The position numbers and the translations under genes were made by a program. A stretch of DNA of 64,000 nucleotides from JAIRVZ01 sp031553415 (GTDB lineage Bacteria > Bacteroidota > Bacteroidia > Bacteroidales > Azobacteroidaceae): contig JAVBLO010000032.1 of assembly GCA_031553415.1 (NCBI GenBank), positions 1-64,000 of the forward strand, given 5' to 3'. The stretch's first letter is position 1, and each line of letters begins with the position of its first letter. Below the pieces are notes generated by a model that saw nothing but the letters and a program-made list of their open reading frames with translations, ran no database searches and was not told the DNA's origin. Of this stretch, positions 8,094-17,083 are shown piece by piece.

Positions 8094-9065
8094 ATGAAAA
8101 TATATAAGTATCTGTTAATTGGATTGTGTGCCGTTGTTATTGTCGGCATGTGTTTTTTTCTAACTTCGCTTCAGGCAGGAGAAAAGGAACACAGAGAGTT
8201 TGTTGCTACATATTCATATTCTGTCCCGGTTCCTGATTATGTGGAATTTTGTGGAAAAAAGGTCTATCTGGATCGTTATGATATGCACGAGCGTTATGAT
8301 CGTGAAATTAATGGTTTTACATATTTGCATTCTACCACAATGCTGTTGATTAAACGCGCTAATCGTTATTTTCCCATTATAGAGCCTATTCTGAAGAAAA
8401 ATAATATACCGGATGATTTCAAATATCTGGCAGTTATTGAAAGCAGTCTGAATCCGAGGGCTATATCCTCGGCAAAAGCTGTTGGTTTATGGCAATTTAT
8501 GTCAGATACGGCAAAAAGATATGGTTTGGAAGTCGGTGACCAGGTGGATGAGCGTTATCATATTGAAAAAGCTACAGAAGCTGCATGCATGTATCTCAAT
8601 GAAGCATATCGCAAATATGGTGATTGGGCTTCGGTTGCAGCCTCTTACAATGGTGGAATGGGGCGGATTTCTTCTGAATTGAACAACCAGATGGTTGACA
8701 ATGCTTTCGACCTATTATTGGTAGAAGAAACTTCCCGATATGTTTTCCGCATTATGGCTGCTAAGGAAATATTTAAAAGTCCGAATAAATACGGATTTAT
8801 TTTGAAGAAAGAAGATTTGTATCCTACTATCAGAACTAAGCAAATTCAGGTTTCTTACAATATCCCTGATTTGGCGGCATTCGCCAGACAAAACAATATC
8901 ACTTATTCCCAACTAAAAGATTTTAATATCTGGCTCAGGGATAGGAGTTTAACGATGTCTCCCAGGAATCCTAAAACATACACAATTGATATTCCTCTTG
9001 AAGAAGATATGTATTACAGCAGGAATAAGATAAAAGTACACGATAAATATTGGATAGTGAACTGA
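8094..9065 (+). CDS. Lytic transglycosylase, SLT (MltD-like) domain
   Basis: Cleaves the MurNAc-GlcNAc bond of peptidoglycan with formation of 1,6-anhydroMurNAc. The 323-residue protein begins with a hydrophobic signal or anchor (about residues 5-27). The SLT domain follows, with the catalytic Glu116 in VIESSLNPRA, then AVGLWQFM and ASYNGG, the standard family motifs. After the domain comes a region of about 60 residues (IPDLAAFARQNN and so on) resembling the linker/LysM-like tail of MltD, though no clear LysM repeat is present. Transcribed alone from its own promoter; convergent with the next gene. Confidence 0.92.
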   Translation: MKIYKYLLIGLCAVVIVGMCFFLTSLQAGEKEHREFVATYSYSVPVPDYVEFCGKKVYLDRYDMHERYDREINGFTYLHSTTMLLIKRANRYFPIIEPILKKNNIPDDFKYLAVIESSLNPRAISSAKAVGLWQFMSDTAKRYGLEVGDQVDERYHIEKATEAACMYLNEAYRKYGDWASVAASYNGGMGRISSELNNQMVDNAFDLLLVEETSRYVFRIMAAKEIFKSPNKYGFILKKEDLYPTIRTKQIQVSYNIPDLAAFARQNNITYSQLKDFNIWLRDRSLTMSPRNPKTYTIDIPLEEDMYYSRNKIKVHDKYWIVN

Positions 9066-9075
9066 AGATAAAACT

Positions 9076-10014
9076 TTATTCGGGGAAATTATATGTTTCC
9101 GATACAATATACTCTGGTCTTTCTTTTACTTCATCGAAAAGGATTCCAATGTATTGCCCTAATACACCAATAGTTAAAAGCTGAATTCCTCCAAAGAAGA
9201 TAACAATTATCATGATGGATGTAAATCCGGATTCAGCATTGGTGTATCCGAAAATTTTCCCGAACATATACCATAAGGCTAAAACCAATCCGATAGCTAC
9301 GGCCGTAAATCCTAAACTTGTAGCCATTAACAAAGGTTTTTTAGAGAAATAAAGCAATGCTTTGGAGGCTAAGGCAAACATTCTTTTTAGTGGATATTTG
9401 GTTTCCCCTGCAAAACGTGCTTCCCGTTCATAATAAAAAGGTACCTGCTTGAAACCAACCCATGAAATAAGCCCACGTATATATTTCCCTTTTTCTTTCA
9501 GCCCATTGAATTCTTTTATAATGTGACTGTCAATCAACCTGAAATCTCCGGTATCTATAGGGAATTTCACTTCAGATAAACGATTCAATGTGCGGTAAAA
9601 AGTCTTGGCTGACCATAATTTGAATTTGCTTTCTCCAGCTCTTGATTTCCTGACACAATACACCACATTGGCTTTTTCATTTTCCATTGTTTGCAGCATA
9701 TCGGGAATCATTTCAGGAGGGTCTTGTAAGTCAGCATCAATGATAATTGCCAAGTCGGCCTGGCAATGGTTAATTCCAGCTGTGACAGCAGGTTGATGCC
9801 CAAAATTGCGTGAAAAATTGATAATTTTAACACACTGGTCTCCTGAAGCAATACTTTTAAGGATTTGAAGTGTATTATCAACACTCCCGTCATTGATAAA
9901 AATGATAGAAGTAATATAAGACAATCCGTTGATAACGCTTTTCATACGTTCGTAGGTTGTCCGGATAACAGCTTCTTCGTTATAACAAGGAATTATGATA
10001 GCCAGTGATTTCAT
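9076..10014 (-). CDS. GT2 glycosyltransferase, GtrB/DPM1-like
   Basis: A 312-residue family 2 glycosyltransferase that by homology loads a sugar (glucose or similar) onto undecaprenyl phosphate at the inner membrane. The GT-A domain shows IIPCYNEE at the N-terminus and the metal-binding DADLQDPPE segment. Two C-terminal transmembrane helices (about 230-255 and 263-290) anchor it, as in GtrB/YfdH. It overlaps the GtrA-family gene by four bases, forming the usual GtrA-GtrB flippase/transferase pair. The acceptor-specific third enzyme is not obvious nearby, although the GT39-like protein at 5757-7556 could use such a lipid-linked donor. Confidence 0.9.
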   Translation of the reverse strand: MKSLAIIIPCYNEEAVIRTTYERMKSVINGLSYITSIIFINDGSVDNTLQILKSIASGDQCVKIINFSRNFGHQPAVTAGINHCQADLAIIIDADLQDPPEMIPDMLQTMENEKANVVYCVRKSRAGESKFKLWSAKTFYRTLNRLSEVKFPIDTGDFRLIDSHIIKEFNGLKEKGKYIRGLISWVGFKQVPFYYEREARFAGETKYPLKRMFALASKALLYFSKKPLLMATSLGFTAVAIGLVLALWYMFGKIFGYTNAESGFTSIMIIVIFFGGIQLLTIGVLGQYIGILFDEVKERPEYIVSETYNFPE

Positions 10015-10427
10015 ATATTCTGGAGATTATCCGGTTTTACTTTGAACGTAAAATATTTGTTGAGCAGGAAATTAATTCCTGTATAAACAACCATGCCAAG
10101 TAAAGTGGTATATGATTCTTTTAAGTCAGTGTATTTTTCAAGCAATAAAAGAAAGCCAAGCTGGATTACATAACATATTAAAAAAGCTATCAGGAACTTC
10201 ACAAATTCTTTTTTCCAGTCATCATGCGCTTTGAAAGTCCACGACCGGTTAAGTATAAAACTATTGATAAAACCTGCTATATAACCTGTTGCATTGGCGA
10301 TAACTAAAGGTGTTCCTAATACAGCCCTCATTAACCAGATAACAACCAAAGTCAAGAGCGTATTTAAAACACCGACAATTCCATATTTAAAAACCTCAAT
10401 AAAAAAATTTTTATTCATCAAGTTCAA
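10011..10427 (-). CDS. GtrA family membrane protein
   Basis: A 138-residue protein with four hydrophobic helices (roughly 10-30, 40-60, 73-95, 103-123), typical of the GtrA family, proposed to flip polyprenyl-linked sugars across the inner membrane. Motifs seen include the N-terminal FKYGIVGVLNT and NFLLNKYFTFK near the C-terminus, which are typical of GtrA. Met4 is an alternative start. It lies in an operon with the GtrB-like transferase (4-base overlap) and nine bases downstream of an unknown gene. Confidence 0.88.
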   Translation of the reverse strand: MNLMNKNFFIEVFKYGIVGVLNTLLTLVVIWLMRAVLGTPLVIANATGYIAGFINSFILNRSWTFKAHDDWKKEFVKFLIAFLICYVIQLGFLLLLEKYTDLKESYTTLLGMVVYTGINFLLNKYFTFKVKPDNLQNI

Positions 10428-10436
10428 ACTACAGGA

Positions 10437-11156
10437 TTAACCCCTTTCCAATTCTTTTTTGATGTCTTCTTCATCAAAAACTTTAACATTGGTAATAATA
10501 AAACTGCGGTCAATGAAATCGCCATATTGATTGCATTCTATAATGGCATTCTCCAATATATTTTTAATGTTGGATTTTATGTTTATCAAAAAGACTATAC
10601 AGAAATAATTTTCCGAAACTTCTAAATTCTCAACATTCCCATGAGCTTCATGGATGGCGAAAGGAATTTCTTTTTCAATTAGTTGGATTTGATATGGCGA
10701 AAAAGGCAGCAAATCTTTCGATTTAAAAAATGAGAAAAACCTCAACATATCGCCTTTACCACCTAGTCCTGTAGAGATAAAAATATGCTTTTCTTCTGAA
10801 AATTCAGATTCTAATATCATTTTTGCCTGCAAGAAAGACAATCCTGCCCAATCTTTCAACTCTTCTGCCGGATGTTGGGAGTAAGTTTCCAGAACCCTGT
10901 ATGCCTTGACATCACCGGAAATAGCTAATGCTACCATTGCAAGCTTCTTTTCTTCATCTGAAGTTTCTGGATTATGAAGAATATCGGTAGCTTCTTCAAT
11001 GGTAGGTTTGTTTTCATCTTTCCGTATATCCTCCGAATAATGAAAATACTTCATTTGCGTTTCAACAGGAACACTTGTTTCTAAAATATGAAATTGCCCT
11101 TGCACATTTTCGAGCGATTCCTGGAATTGTTTATATCTATCGTCGTCGTTTGCCAT
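10437..11156 (-). CDS. Conserved hypothetical protein, Bacteroidota type
   Basis: I do not recognise a named family. The 239-residue acidic protein (start taken at 11156, two bases after the upstream stop; a longer start at 11168 would overlap that gene) is soluble. Residues 50-110 look helical, with NPETSDEEKKLAMVALA and EELKDWAGLSFL resembling HEAT-type units; the second half is alpha/beta with TGLGGKGDMLRFF. It lies between a family 2 glycosyltransferase and GtrA, in the same direction, so it may serve cell-surface sugar metabolism; that is inference. Confidence 0.7.
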   Translation of the reverse strand: MANDDDRYKQFQESLENVQGQFHILETSVPVETQMKYFHYSEDIRKDENKPTIEEATDILHNPETSDEEKKLAMVALAISGDVKAYRVLETYSQHPAEELKDWAGLSFLQAKMILESEFSEEKHIFISTGLGGKGDMLRFFSFFKSKDLLPFSPYQIQLIEKEIPFAIHEAHGNVENLEVSENYFCIVFLINIKSNIKNILENAIIECNQYGDFIDRSFIITNVKVFDEEDIKKELERG

Positions 11157-11158
11157 AA

Positions 11159-12322
11159 TTACCGCCAAATATAATCATTCTTCCCTTTGAATACCCTATA
11201 AAAATAAAAATAAATATTAAAAGCGGGCTGCAACAAGTCAAACAAAAACAATGAAGGGCCGAAAGGTTTCATTAAGAGCATTTTGGCAGACTTGTTAATT
11301 ATTAAGTATTGTGTAAGGAATTTAATGACAAACAAAAATACTGCTATAGCCGGAATATAAATGGTATTCCAATAAAGGATGCAGATAGCAATAACTAACC
11401 CCCAGAATAAGAACCGGGAGATAAATTCAAATCTCCATAAACCAACTTCATATCCTTTATAAAAACTTTGAGTAACTTCCCTGCAAATTTTGATATCTTT
11501 CCAGATTTTATAAGATTCTATGTTAGTCTGAGTAATTGACTCTTGGGAGATTTCAATTTGTGTATTTGTTTCATTTACAGACTCATTGACAAATAAATCA
11601 TCCTCACCAGATTGCAGGTTCAACCATTTCGAAAAACCTTTTTTTGAGAAAAAAAGGTCTTTCTTGTATGCCAGATTATTTCCAATACCCATATAAGGTC
11701 GTCTTGAAATGGCTCTGGATAGATATTTTAATCCGGTAAGTAAATTATCAAATCCGGCTAACCCTGAAATAAATCCGAAGCGATTGAAACGGCTGAAACC
11801 TAATACAAATTCTGTTTTTTCATCGAAATTTCGTACCATGGATTTAATCCAGTCTTTGCTTAAGGGCTGACTATTGGCTTCCGTAAACAACAAAATATCA
11901 TGTTTTGCGGCCTTAATACCTACAGTCAGCGCTAATTTTTTATGGCTTATATTTTTAGAGTCACCAGGGATATGTGTTTTATATAAGTTTTTATACTTTT
12001 GTTCCAATTCACCAAGCACATCTTCACTTTCATCAGTAGAACCATCATTCACCACAATTACTTCAAAATTTCCATAATCCTGTTCCAGTATTGAGGGTAA
12101 AAATTCCGACAGGTTCAGAGATTCATTTTTTGCCGCAATAATGACTGAGACTCCCGGAAAAGAGCTTATAACGGACTTCGTTATTTTGTTTTTCCTGATT
12201 TTATTTTGATAAGACAATGGCTTTGCAAAGAAAAATAGGTAGTAGGAAATTTCTATGAGGAAGCATAAAGCCAAGCTGCCCATTAAAACTAAATCGGTAG
12301 TATTTAATGAAGTAATATCCAT
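11159..12322 (-). CDS. Membrane-bound GT2 glycosyltransferase
   Basis: A 387-residue enzyme with an N-terminal membrane helix (about 10-32), a GT-A domain starting VSVIIAAKNES, and two C-terminal helices (about 300-350). The usual first Asp motif is present as VVNDGS. The second, normally DxD in a TDAD context, reads TEANSQP, and a GEDD motif follows later. Substrate unknown; likely inner-membrane surface polysaccharide or glycolipid synthesis. Fourteen bases downstream of lysA in the same direction, so possibly read through from lysC-lysA. Confidence 0.85.
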   Translation of the reverse strand: MDITSLNTTDLVLMGSLALCFLIEISYYLFFFAKPLSYQNKIRKNKITKSVISSFPGVSVIIAAKNESLNLSEFLPSILEQDYGNFEVIVVNDGSTDESEDVLGELEQKYKNLYKTHIPGDSKNISHKKLALTVGIKAAKHDILLFTEANSQPLSKDWIKSMVRNFDEKTEFVLGFSRFNRFGFISGLAGFDNLLTGLKYLSRAISRRPYMGIGNNLAYKKDLFFSKKGFSKWLNLQSGEDDLFVNESVNETNTQIEISQESITQTNIESYKIWKDIKICREVTQSFYKGYEVGLWRFEFISRFLFWGLVIAICILYWNTIYIPAIAVFLFVIKFLTQYLIINKSAKMLLMKPFGPSLFLFDLLQPAFNIYFYFYRVFKGKNDYIWR

Positions 12323-12336
12323 TTCATTTTAGGATT

Positions 12337-13491
12337 TTAAATTGAGTCTGAAAAATAAACTTTAGGAAGTTTACGGCAATTGTATTGGGATGCCATTATT
12401 TCACCGTATGCCCCGGCAGAGCGTAATGCATATAAATCTCCTCTTTTTGTACGGTTCAAATCCCTGGCTTTTGCAAAACAATCTGACGATTCACATATCG
12501 GACCCACAACATCATAAGTTTCAGTGAGTTCGTCGGATGTTATATTTTCAATTTTATGGTAAGCTCCATATAAAGCCGGACGAATTAATTCTGTAAACCC
12601 GGCATCTAAAATGACAAATTTTTTACTGGTACCTTCCTTCACGTACAAAACATTTGAGATTAAAGAGCCACATTGGCCTACAATTGAACGCCCTGGTTCA
12701 AAGTGCATTTGCTGGTTGCTTTGAAGCTTTATATGTTTATGGAAAATTTCAAAATATGTTTTGAAATCAGGAATCGAATTGCGATTAGGATGTTCATAAT
12801 CGATGCCTAAACCACCTCCAAAATTGAGATGTTCTATCAAAATTTGTCTTCTTGACAGTTGTGCTTGTATTTCAGTAACACGGGCACATAACGCTTTGAA
12901 AGAGGTTAAATCGGTTATTTGAGAACCTATATGAAAGTGAATGCCGATTAGTTTTATGTTTGGTAATGTTTGCATTACATCCAAAACTTCCTCTAATTGG
13001 CTTAAATTGATACCGAATTTATTTTCTTTCAATCCTGTTGTGATGTAATGGTGTGTATTGGCATCTACGTCAGGATTGATTCTTAAGGCGACAGAAGCGT
13101 TTTTTTTCTTGGCCCAGGCTAATTCGTCTATAACCCTTAATTCTTCAATTGATTCAGCGTTAAAACAAAAAATATCATTGTCTAAACCAAAGTTAATTTC
13201 CCAGTCAGCTTTTCCCACACCGGCAAAAACGATCTTACTGGCAGGAAATCCTGCGTCTAATGCAGCTTGAATTTCCCCTCCACTTACGCAATCAGCGCCA
13301 AGTCCATATTCCCTGATAATAGATAAGATACGTGAATTGGCATTTGCTTTGGTTGCATAATGTACGTGAAAATTATACTTTTCGGCTTCAGTTTTTACAG
13401 TTTCCAATGTTTTCCGTAAAACATCAACATCATAATAATAAAAGGGAGTTTCTAATGATCTGAATTTTTCGATGGGAAAATTGCCTTTCAT
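12337..13491 (-). CDS. lysA: Diaminopimelate decarboxylase
   Basis: Last step of lysine synthesis: decarboxylates meso-diaminopimelate to L-lysine with PLP. The 384-residue protein has the PLP lysine Lys48 in HYATKANAN, the GADCVSGGEI motif, HFHIGSQ, the glycine-rich phosphate loop GGGLGIDYEHP, EPGRSIVGQCG, and the C-terminal CESSDCFA and SAGAYG motifs. Length is at the short end but complete. One base separates it from lysC upstream, so the two are co-expressed as a lysine branch unit. Confidence 0.95.
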   Translation of the reverse strand: MKGNFPIEKFRSLETPFYYYDVDVLRKTLETVKTEAEKYNFHVHYATKANANSRILSIIREYGLGADCVSGGEIQAALDAGFPASKIVFAGVGKADWEINFGLDNDIFCFNAESIEELRVIDELAWAKKKNASVALRINPDVDANTHHYITTGLKENKFGINLSQLEEVLDVMQTLPNIKLIGIHFHIGSQITDLTSFKALCARVTEIQAQLSRRQILIEHLNFGGGLGIDYEHPNRNSIPDFKTYFEIFHKHIKLQSNQQMHFEPGRSIVGQCGSLISNVLYVKEGTSKKFVILDAGFTELIRPALYGAYHKIENITSDELTETYDVVGPICESSDCFAKARDLNRTKRGDLYALRSAGAYGEIMASQYNCRKLPKVYFSDSI

Positions 13492-13492
13492 C

Positions 13493-14803
13493 CTAAAATA
13501 ATTTATCGCTTAATGCTTGTAATGCTCTTTTTTTGTCTTCTGATTTGACTAAGAATGAAATATTGTAATTGCTACCGCCATAAGAAACCATTCTGAGAGG
13601 GATGTCTTTTAAAGCTTCAACAGCTTTAGAGGCAAATCCCAAATTGGAAGGTTCCAAATCTCCGACTACACATACAATAGTCATAACACTGTCGACAGTA
13701 ACAGTGCCGTATTTTTTCAGGTCATCAATGATTTCCTGTAAATGTTTTGTTTTATCGATAGTAACAGAAACACCTACTTCTGAAGTTGTTACCATGTCGA
13801 TAGGAGTCTGATAACTTTCAAAGATTTCAAATACTTTGCGTAAAAATCCATGAGCTAACAACATGCGTCCTGACTTGATTTTTATGGCAGAAATACCATC
13901 TTTTGCAGCAACAGCTTTGATTTTTCCCTTTTCCATTTGATTCGAAATCAATGTGCCGGGAGCTTCCGGTTGCATTGTATTTAACAAACGAACGGGGATA
14001 TTGTTTAGTTTTGCGGGTTGGATACATGTCGGATGTAAAATTTTTGCTCCGAAATAAGCCAGTTCCGCAGCTTCTTCAAATTGAAGGTTGCGTACAGGAG
14101 AAGTATTGGTTACATATCTTGGATCATTATTGTGCATACCATCAATGTCTGTCCATATCTGTATCTCTTCTGCGTTTACAGCAGCTCCGATAAGGGAAGC
14201 GCTGTAATCACTTCCGCCTCTCAGTAAATTATCAATTTCTCCGTATGCATTCCTGCAAATATACCCTTGAGTAACAAATACATCTGCATCCGAATATTTT
14301 TCCAATTGCAGGAATAGTTTTTCTTTTATGTAAACGGGATCAGGTTCTGCATTTTTGTCAGTCCTCATATATTCCAAAGCTGGCATCAGACATGATTTTA
14401 CGCCTAATTCCCTTAGGTATAATTCCATCATGGCAGAAGACATCAATTCTCCCTGTGCCAGGATTACTTTTTCTTCAAATAAAGTAAAAAGGTCTTTAGT
14501 GTAAGAGCGAATATAATCAAAGTGGGAAGTAAGCATTTCTTTCGCCTTATTCCTGTATTCTTCAGAAGAATATAATTCATTGGCGTAGCTATAATAGCTA
14601 CTTTCCAACTGGTTAATAATCTCATTAGCTCCGTCCGGATTCTTTTTATACAGGTAATCCGAAATTTCAATTAAAGTATTGGTCGTTCCTGATAATGCTG
14701 ATAATACAACAATGTCTTTCTTTCCCGAACAAATCAGCCGGGCAACACTTTTCATCCTTGAAGCAGAACCAATAGATGTTCCTCCGAATTTTAGTACTTT
14801 CAT
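13493..14803 (-). CDS. lysC: Aspartate kinase
   Basis: Phosphorylates aspartate at the entry to lysine, threonine, methionine and diaminopimelate synthesis. The 436-residue monofunctional enzyme has KFGGTS at residues 5-10, RGGSDYSA in the kinase domain and a C-terminal pair of ACT domains (from about residue 300) for allosteric control. There is no fused homoserine dehydrogenase. The upstream gap holds a TAnnTTTG promoter at 14907 and then a heptamer inverted repeat that runs to within seven bases of the ATG, so the leader should be strongly structured. Confidence 0.95.
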   Translation of the reverse strand: MKVLKFGGTSIGSASRMKSVARLICSGKKDIVVLSALSGTTNTLIEISDYLYKKNPDGANEIINQLESSYYSYANELYSSEEYRNKAKEMLTSHFDYIRSYTKDLFTLFEEKVILAQGELMSSAMMELYLRELGVKSCLMPALEYMRTDKNAEPDPVYIKEKLFLQLEKYSDADVFVTQGYICRNAYGEIDNLLRGGSDYSASLIGAAVNAEEIQIWTDIDGMHNNDPRYVTNTSPVRNLQFEEAAELAYFGAKILHPTCIQPAKLNNIPVRLLNTMQPEAPGTLISNQMEKGKIKAVAAKDGISAIKIKSGRMLLAHGFLRKVFEIFESYQTPIDMVTTSEVGVSVTIDKTKHLQEIIDDLKKYGTVTVDSVMTIVCVVGDLEPSNLGFASKAVEALKDIPLRMVSYGGSNYNISFLVKSEDKKRALQALSDKLF

Positions 14804-14810
14804 TTTTTTT

Positions 14811-14896
14811 AGAAGTTAGAAATTAGAATTTAGAAGTTGGAAGTAAGACGTGGAAACATTCTTCTCACTTCTCACTTTTCACTTCTCACTTCTCTT
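14811..14896. repeat. Intergenic inverted repeat of 7-nt units in the lysC leader
   Basis: The left half is made of AGAAGTT/AGAAATT/AGAATTT-type heptamers (from 14811) and the right half of TTCTCAC heptamers (14862-14896, five units). The two halves pair with scattered mismatches (10 of 11 at the outer end). It lies between the lysC promoter box and the lysC ATG. Confidence 0.75.
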
Positions 14897-14906
14897 ATTT
14901 AGCTTG

Positions 14907-14914
14907 CAAAGTTA
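14907..14914 (-). promoter_or_regulatory. Promoter -7 box for lysC-lysA
   Basis: The minus strand reads TAACTTTG, matching TAnnTTTG, in the gap after the ftsE stop. The predicted leader of about 95 nt contains the heptamer inverted repeat. Confidence 0.55.
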
Positions 14915-14931
14915 GCAAAATAAAATAAAAA

Positions 14932-15606
14932 TTACATTTCGAAATCGGAAAATGTTCCATTATGACATTTCTTTACTTTCCCTGGAAACATATTGACAAG
15001 TTGGTAGTTGTGGGTTGACATAATCACCGCAGTTCCTTTGTCGCAAATATCATGTAATAGTTGAAGGATTTTTTTGCTTGTTTCCGGATCCAAATTCCCT
15101 GTTGGTTCATCTGCCAAAATGATTTTAGGAGAATTCAACAGTGCACGTGCAATTACAATACGTTGCTGTTCGCCTCCTGAAAGCTCGTTAGGAAATTTGT
15201 ATCCTTTATTTTCCATGCCCACTTGTTCAAGAACTTCCTTGATACGCGCTTCAATATTCAAATTATTTTTCCAGCCGGTTGCTTTCAAAACAAATTTAAG
15301 GTTGTCTTCAACAGAACGGTCAGTCAATAGTTGAAAATCCTGAAAAACAATACCCAATTGCCTTCTCAAATAAGGAATCTGTTTTCGTTTGATTCTGCTT
15401 AGATTATAATCAAATACAAATCCTTCACCATTTGCTAAAGGCATTTCGCAATAAATGGTTTTTAAAAGAGAACTTTTCCCTGAGCCGACTTTACCAATTA
15501 TATACAAAAATTCCCCTTTGTTTAATTCAAAATACACATCATGAAGGATGACATTTTCATCCCTGCGGATTTCTACATTTTCGTAATGAATCAGTGTATT
15601 GTCCAT
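14932..15606 (-). CDS. ftsE: FtsE-like ABC transporter ATP-binding protein
   Basis: A 224-residue ABC ATPase resembling FtsE, which with FtsX controls peptidoglycan hydrolases at the division site. Walker A GKVGSGKSS is at residues 38-46; the signature LSGGEQQR and Walker B IILADEPTG follow with normal spacing. No ftsX or other permease gene is adjacent, so its membrane partner must be encoded elsewhere and the FtsE assignment is by similarity only. Its start shares one base with the hisIE stop (TAATG), indicating coupled translation at the end of the his gene run. Confidence 0.85.
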   Translation of the reverse strand: MDNTLIHYENVEIRRDENVILHDVYFELNKGEFLYIIGKVGSGKSSLLKTIYCEMPLANGEGFVFDYNLSRIKRKQIPYLRRQLGIVFQDFQLLTDRSVEDNLKFVLKATGWKNNLNIEARIKEVLEQVGMENKGYKFPNELSGGEQQRIVIARALLNSPKIILADEPTGNLDPETSKKILQLLHDICDKGTAVIMSTHNYQLVNMFPGKVKKCHNGTFSDFEM

Positions 15607-16199
15607 TATTTATGTCTTTTTTGCAGTTCACGAGATAAATCTTCCAAGCGATATCCTTTGGATGTCAGTAAAACGATTAGGTGGTATAGCATATCGGATG
15701 CTTCATAAAGCAAGCGATCATCATTTCCGGACATCGCTTCGATAACCGTTTCAACAGCTTCTTCGCCAACTTTTTGCGCCATACGGGCTACCCCTTTGCT
15801 AAAAAGTGAAGTTGTGTATGAACCTTCCGGCATTTCCTGACGGCGACGTTCGATAAAATCCTGAAGATATTTCAGGAACATAATATCTTCTTCATTCCTC
15901 TCATTGAAACAGGTGTCAGTTCCCATATGGCATACCGGACCAACAGGATTAACCTTAATCAATAGCGTGTCTTTATCGCAATCTTCTGCAATGGAGACAA
16001 CATTCAGAAAATTACCGCTTTCTTCACCTTTTGTCCACAAACGATCTTTTGTACGGCTGAAAAAGGTAACTTTTCCTGTTTCTTTTGTTTTTTCCAATGC
16101 TTCAGGATTCATAAAACCGAGCATTAACACTTTATTTGTGAGATTATCCTGAATGATTGCAGGGACTAATCCTCCTTGTTTTTCAAAATCCAACTTCAT
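15606..16199 (-). CDS. hisIE: Bifunctional phosphoribosyl-AMP cyclohydrolase / phosphoribosyl-ATP pyrophosphatase
   Basis: Carries out steps two and three of histidine synthesis. The 197-residue protein joins an N-terminal HisI domain (FMNPEAL, FFSRTKDRLWTKGE, and the metal-binding DCDKDT and CHMGTDTCF segments) to a C-terminal HisE domain (KVGEEAVETVIEA, ending in a YHL helix). Fusion of the two is normal in Bacteroidota. It lies downstream of hisF across a 90-base gap occupied by a perfect inverted repeat, and is coupled to the FtsE-like gene. Confidence 0.95.
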   Translation of the reverse strand: MKLDFEKQGGLVPAIIQDNLTNKVLMLGFMNPEALEKTKETGKVTFFSRTKDRLWTKGEESGNFLNVVSIAEDCDKDTLLIKVNPVGPVCHMGTDTCFNERNEEDIMFLKYLQDFIERRRQEMPEGSYTTSLFSKGVARMAQKVGEEAVETVIEAMSGNDDRLLYEASDMLYHLIVLLTSKGYRLEDLSRELQKRHK

Positions 16200-16207
16200 A
16201 TTTTTTG

Positions 16208-16291
16208 AAATTACAAATTACGAATTAAAAATTACGAATTGAAAAAATATGCTAAAAAAAATCGTAATTCGTAATTTTTAATTCGTAATTT
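16208..16291. repeat. Intergenic perfect 26-bp inverted repeat built of 7-nt units
   Basis: Arms 16215-16240 and 16266-16291 are perfectly complementary. Each is composed of AATTACG/AATTAAA-type heptamers. The right arm overlaps the hisF stop codon and the left arm ends about 15 bases from the hisIE start. Confidence 0.9.
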
Positions 16292-17042
16292 ACCTTATAA
16301 CTATTCCTTCGTTTTTCAAATACTCTTTTAGTTCTTTTATCTTTATTTCCCCGAAATGGAAAACACTGGCAGCCAAAGCTGCATCGGCTTTTCCTAAAGT
16401 AAATGCATCCCTGAAATGTTCTCTTTTTCCGGCGCCTCCTGATGCAATGACCGGGATTTTCAAACTGTCGGCCAATTGCGCCAATGCCTCATTCGGATAA
16501 CCTTCTTTAACTCCGTCATGTGTCATGCTTGTGAATAAAATTTCACCGGCGCCTCTATCTTCGGCTTCTTTAGCCCATGAAAATAATGTTTTTTCTGTCG
16601 GAATTCTTCCTCCATTGAGATAACAAATCCATTGGTTATTTTCCCGATTGGCATCAATGGCAACCACACAAACCTGACTCCCGAAATTTTTTGCAATATC
16701 CTCAATTAATTGCGGGTTCCTCAATGCTGCCGAATTGATTGAGACTTTATCAGCTCCGGCATTCAACAACCTGTCAACATCCGATAGTTCATTGATTCCA
16801 CCTCCCACAGTAAAAGGTATGCTGATATTAGCGGCAACACGCTTAACCAAGTCTGTGAAAGTCTTCCGGCCTTCGTGCGATGCTGCGATATCGAGAAAAA
16901 CAAGTTCGTCTGCACCTTGTTCACTGTATTGAGCGCCTAATTCCACAGGGTCTCCTGCATCACGGAAATTAATAAAATTAATTCCCTTTACAGTTTTCCC
17001 ATCTTTAACATCCAGGCAAGGAATGATTCGTTTTGCAAGCAT
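16290..17042 (-). CDS. hisF: Imidazole glycerol phosphate synthase, cyclase subunit
   Basis: With HisH makes imidazole glycerol phosphate and AICAR from PRFAR and glutamine-derived ammonia. The 250-residue beta-alpha barrel starts MLAKRIIPCLDVKDGK, with the catalytic Asp11, and has the second catalytic Asp in VVAIDAN near residue 130, plus the phosphate-binding GGGI and ASGGAG loops. Normal length. It lies 22 bases downstream of a fic gene that interrupts the usual hisA-hisF junction. The heptamer array at 17049-17083 lies immediately upstream. Confidence 0.96.
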   Translation of the reverse strand: MLAKRIIPCLDVKDGKTVKGINFINFRDAGDPVELGAQYSEQGADELVFLDIAASHEGRKTFTDLVKRVAANISIPFTVGGGINELSDVDRLLNAGADKVSINSAALRNPQLIEDIAKNFGSQVCVVAIDANRENNQWICYLNGGRIPTEKTLFSWAKEAEDRGAGEILFTSMTHDGVKEGYPNEALAQLADSLKIPVIASGGAGKREHFRDAFTLGKADAALAASVFHFGEIKIKELKEYLKNEGIVIR

Positions 17043-17048
17043 TATTAC

Positions 17049-17083
17049 AATTACTAATTATGAATTATGAACTTTGAATTACT
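17049..17083. repeat. Array of five 7-nt units overlapping the end of fic
   Basis: AATTACT, AATTATG twice, AACTTTG and AATTACT follow without gaps. The array spans the fic stop codon (17065-17067), so the last few Fic codons are themselves repeat units, and it ends six bases from the hisF ATG. No inverted partner is seen. Confidence 0.7.
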
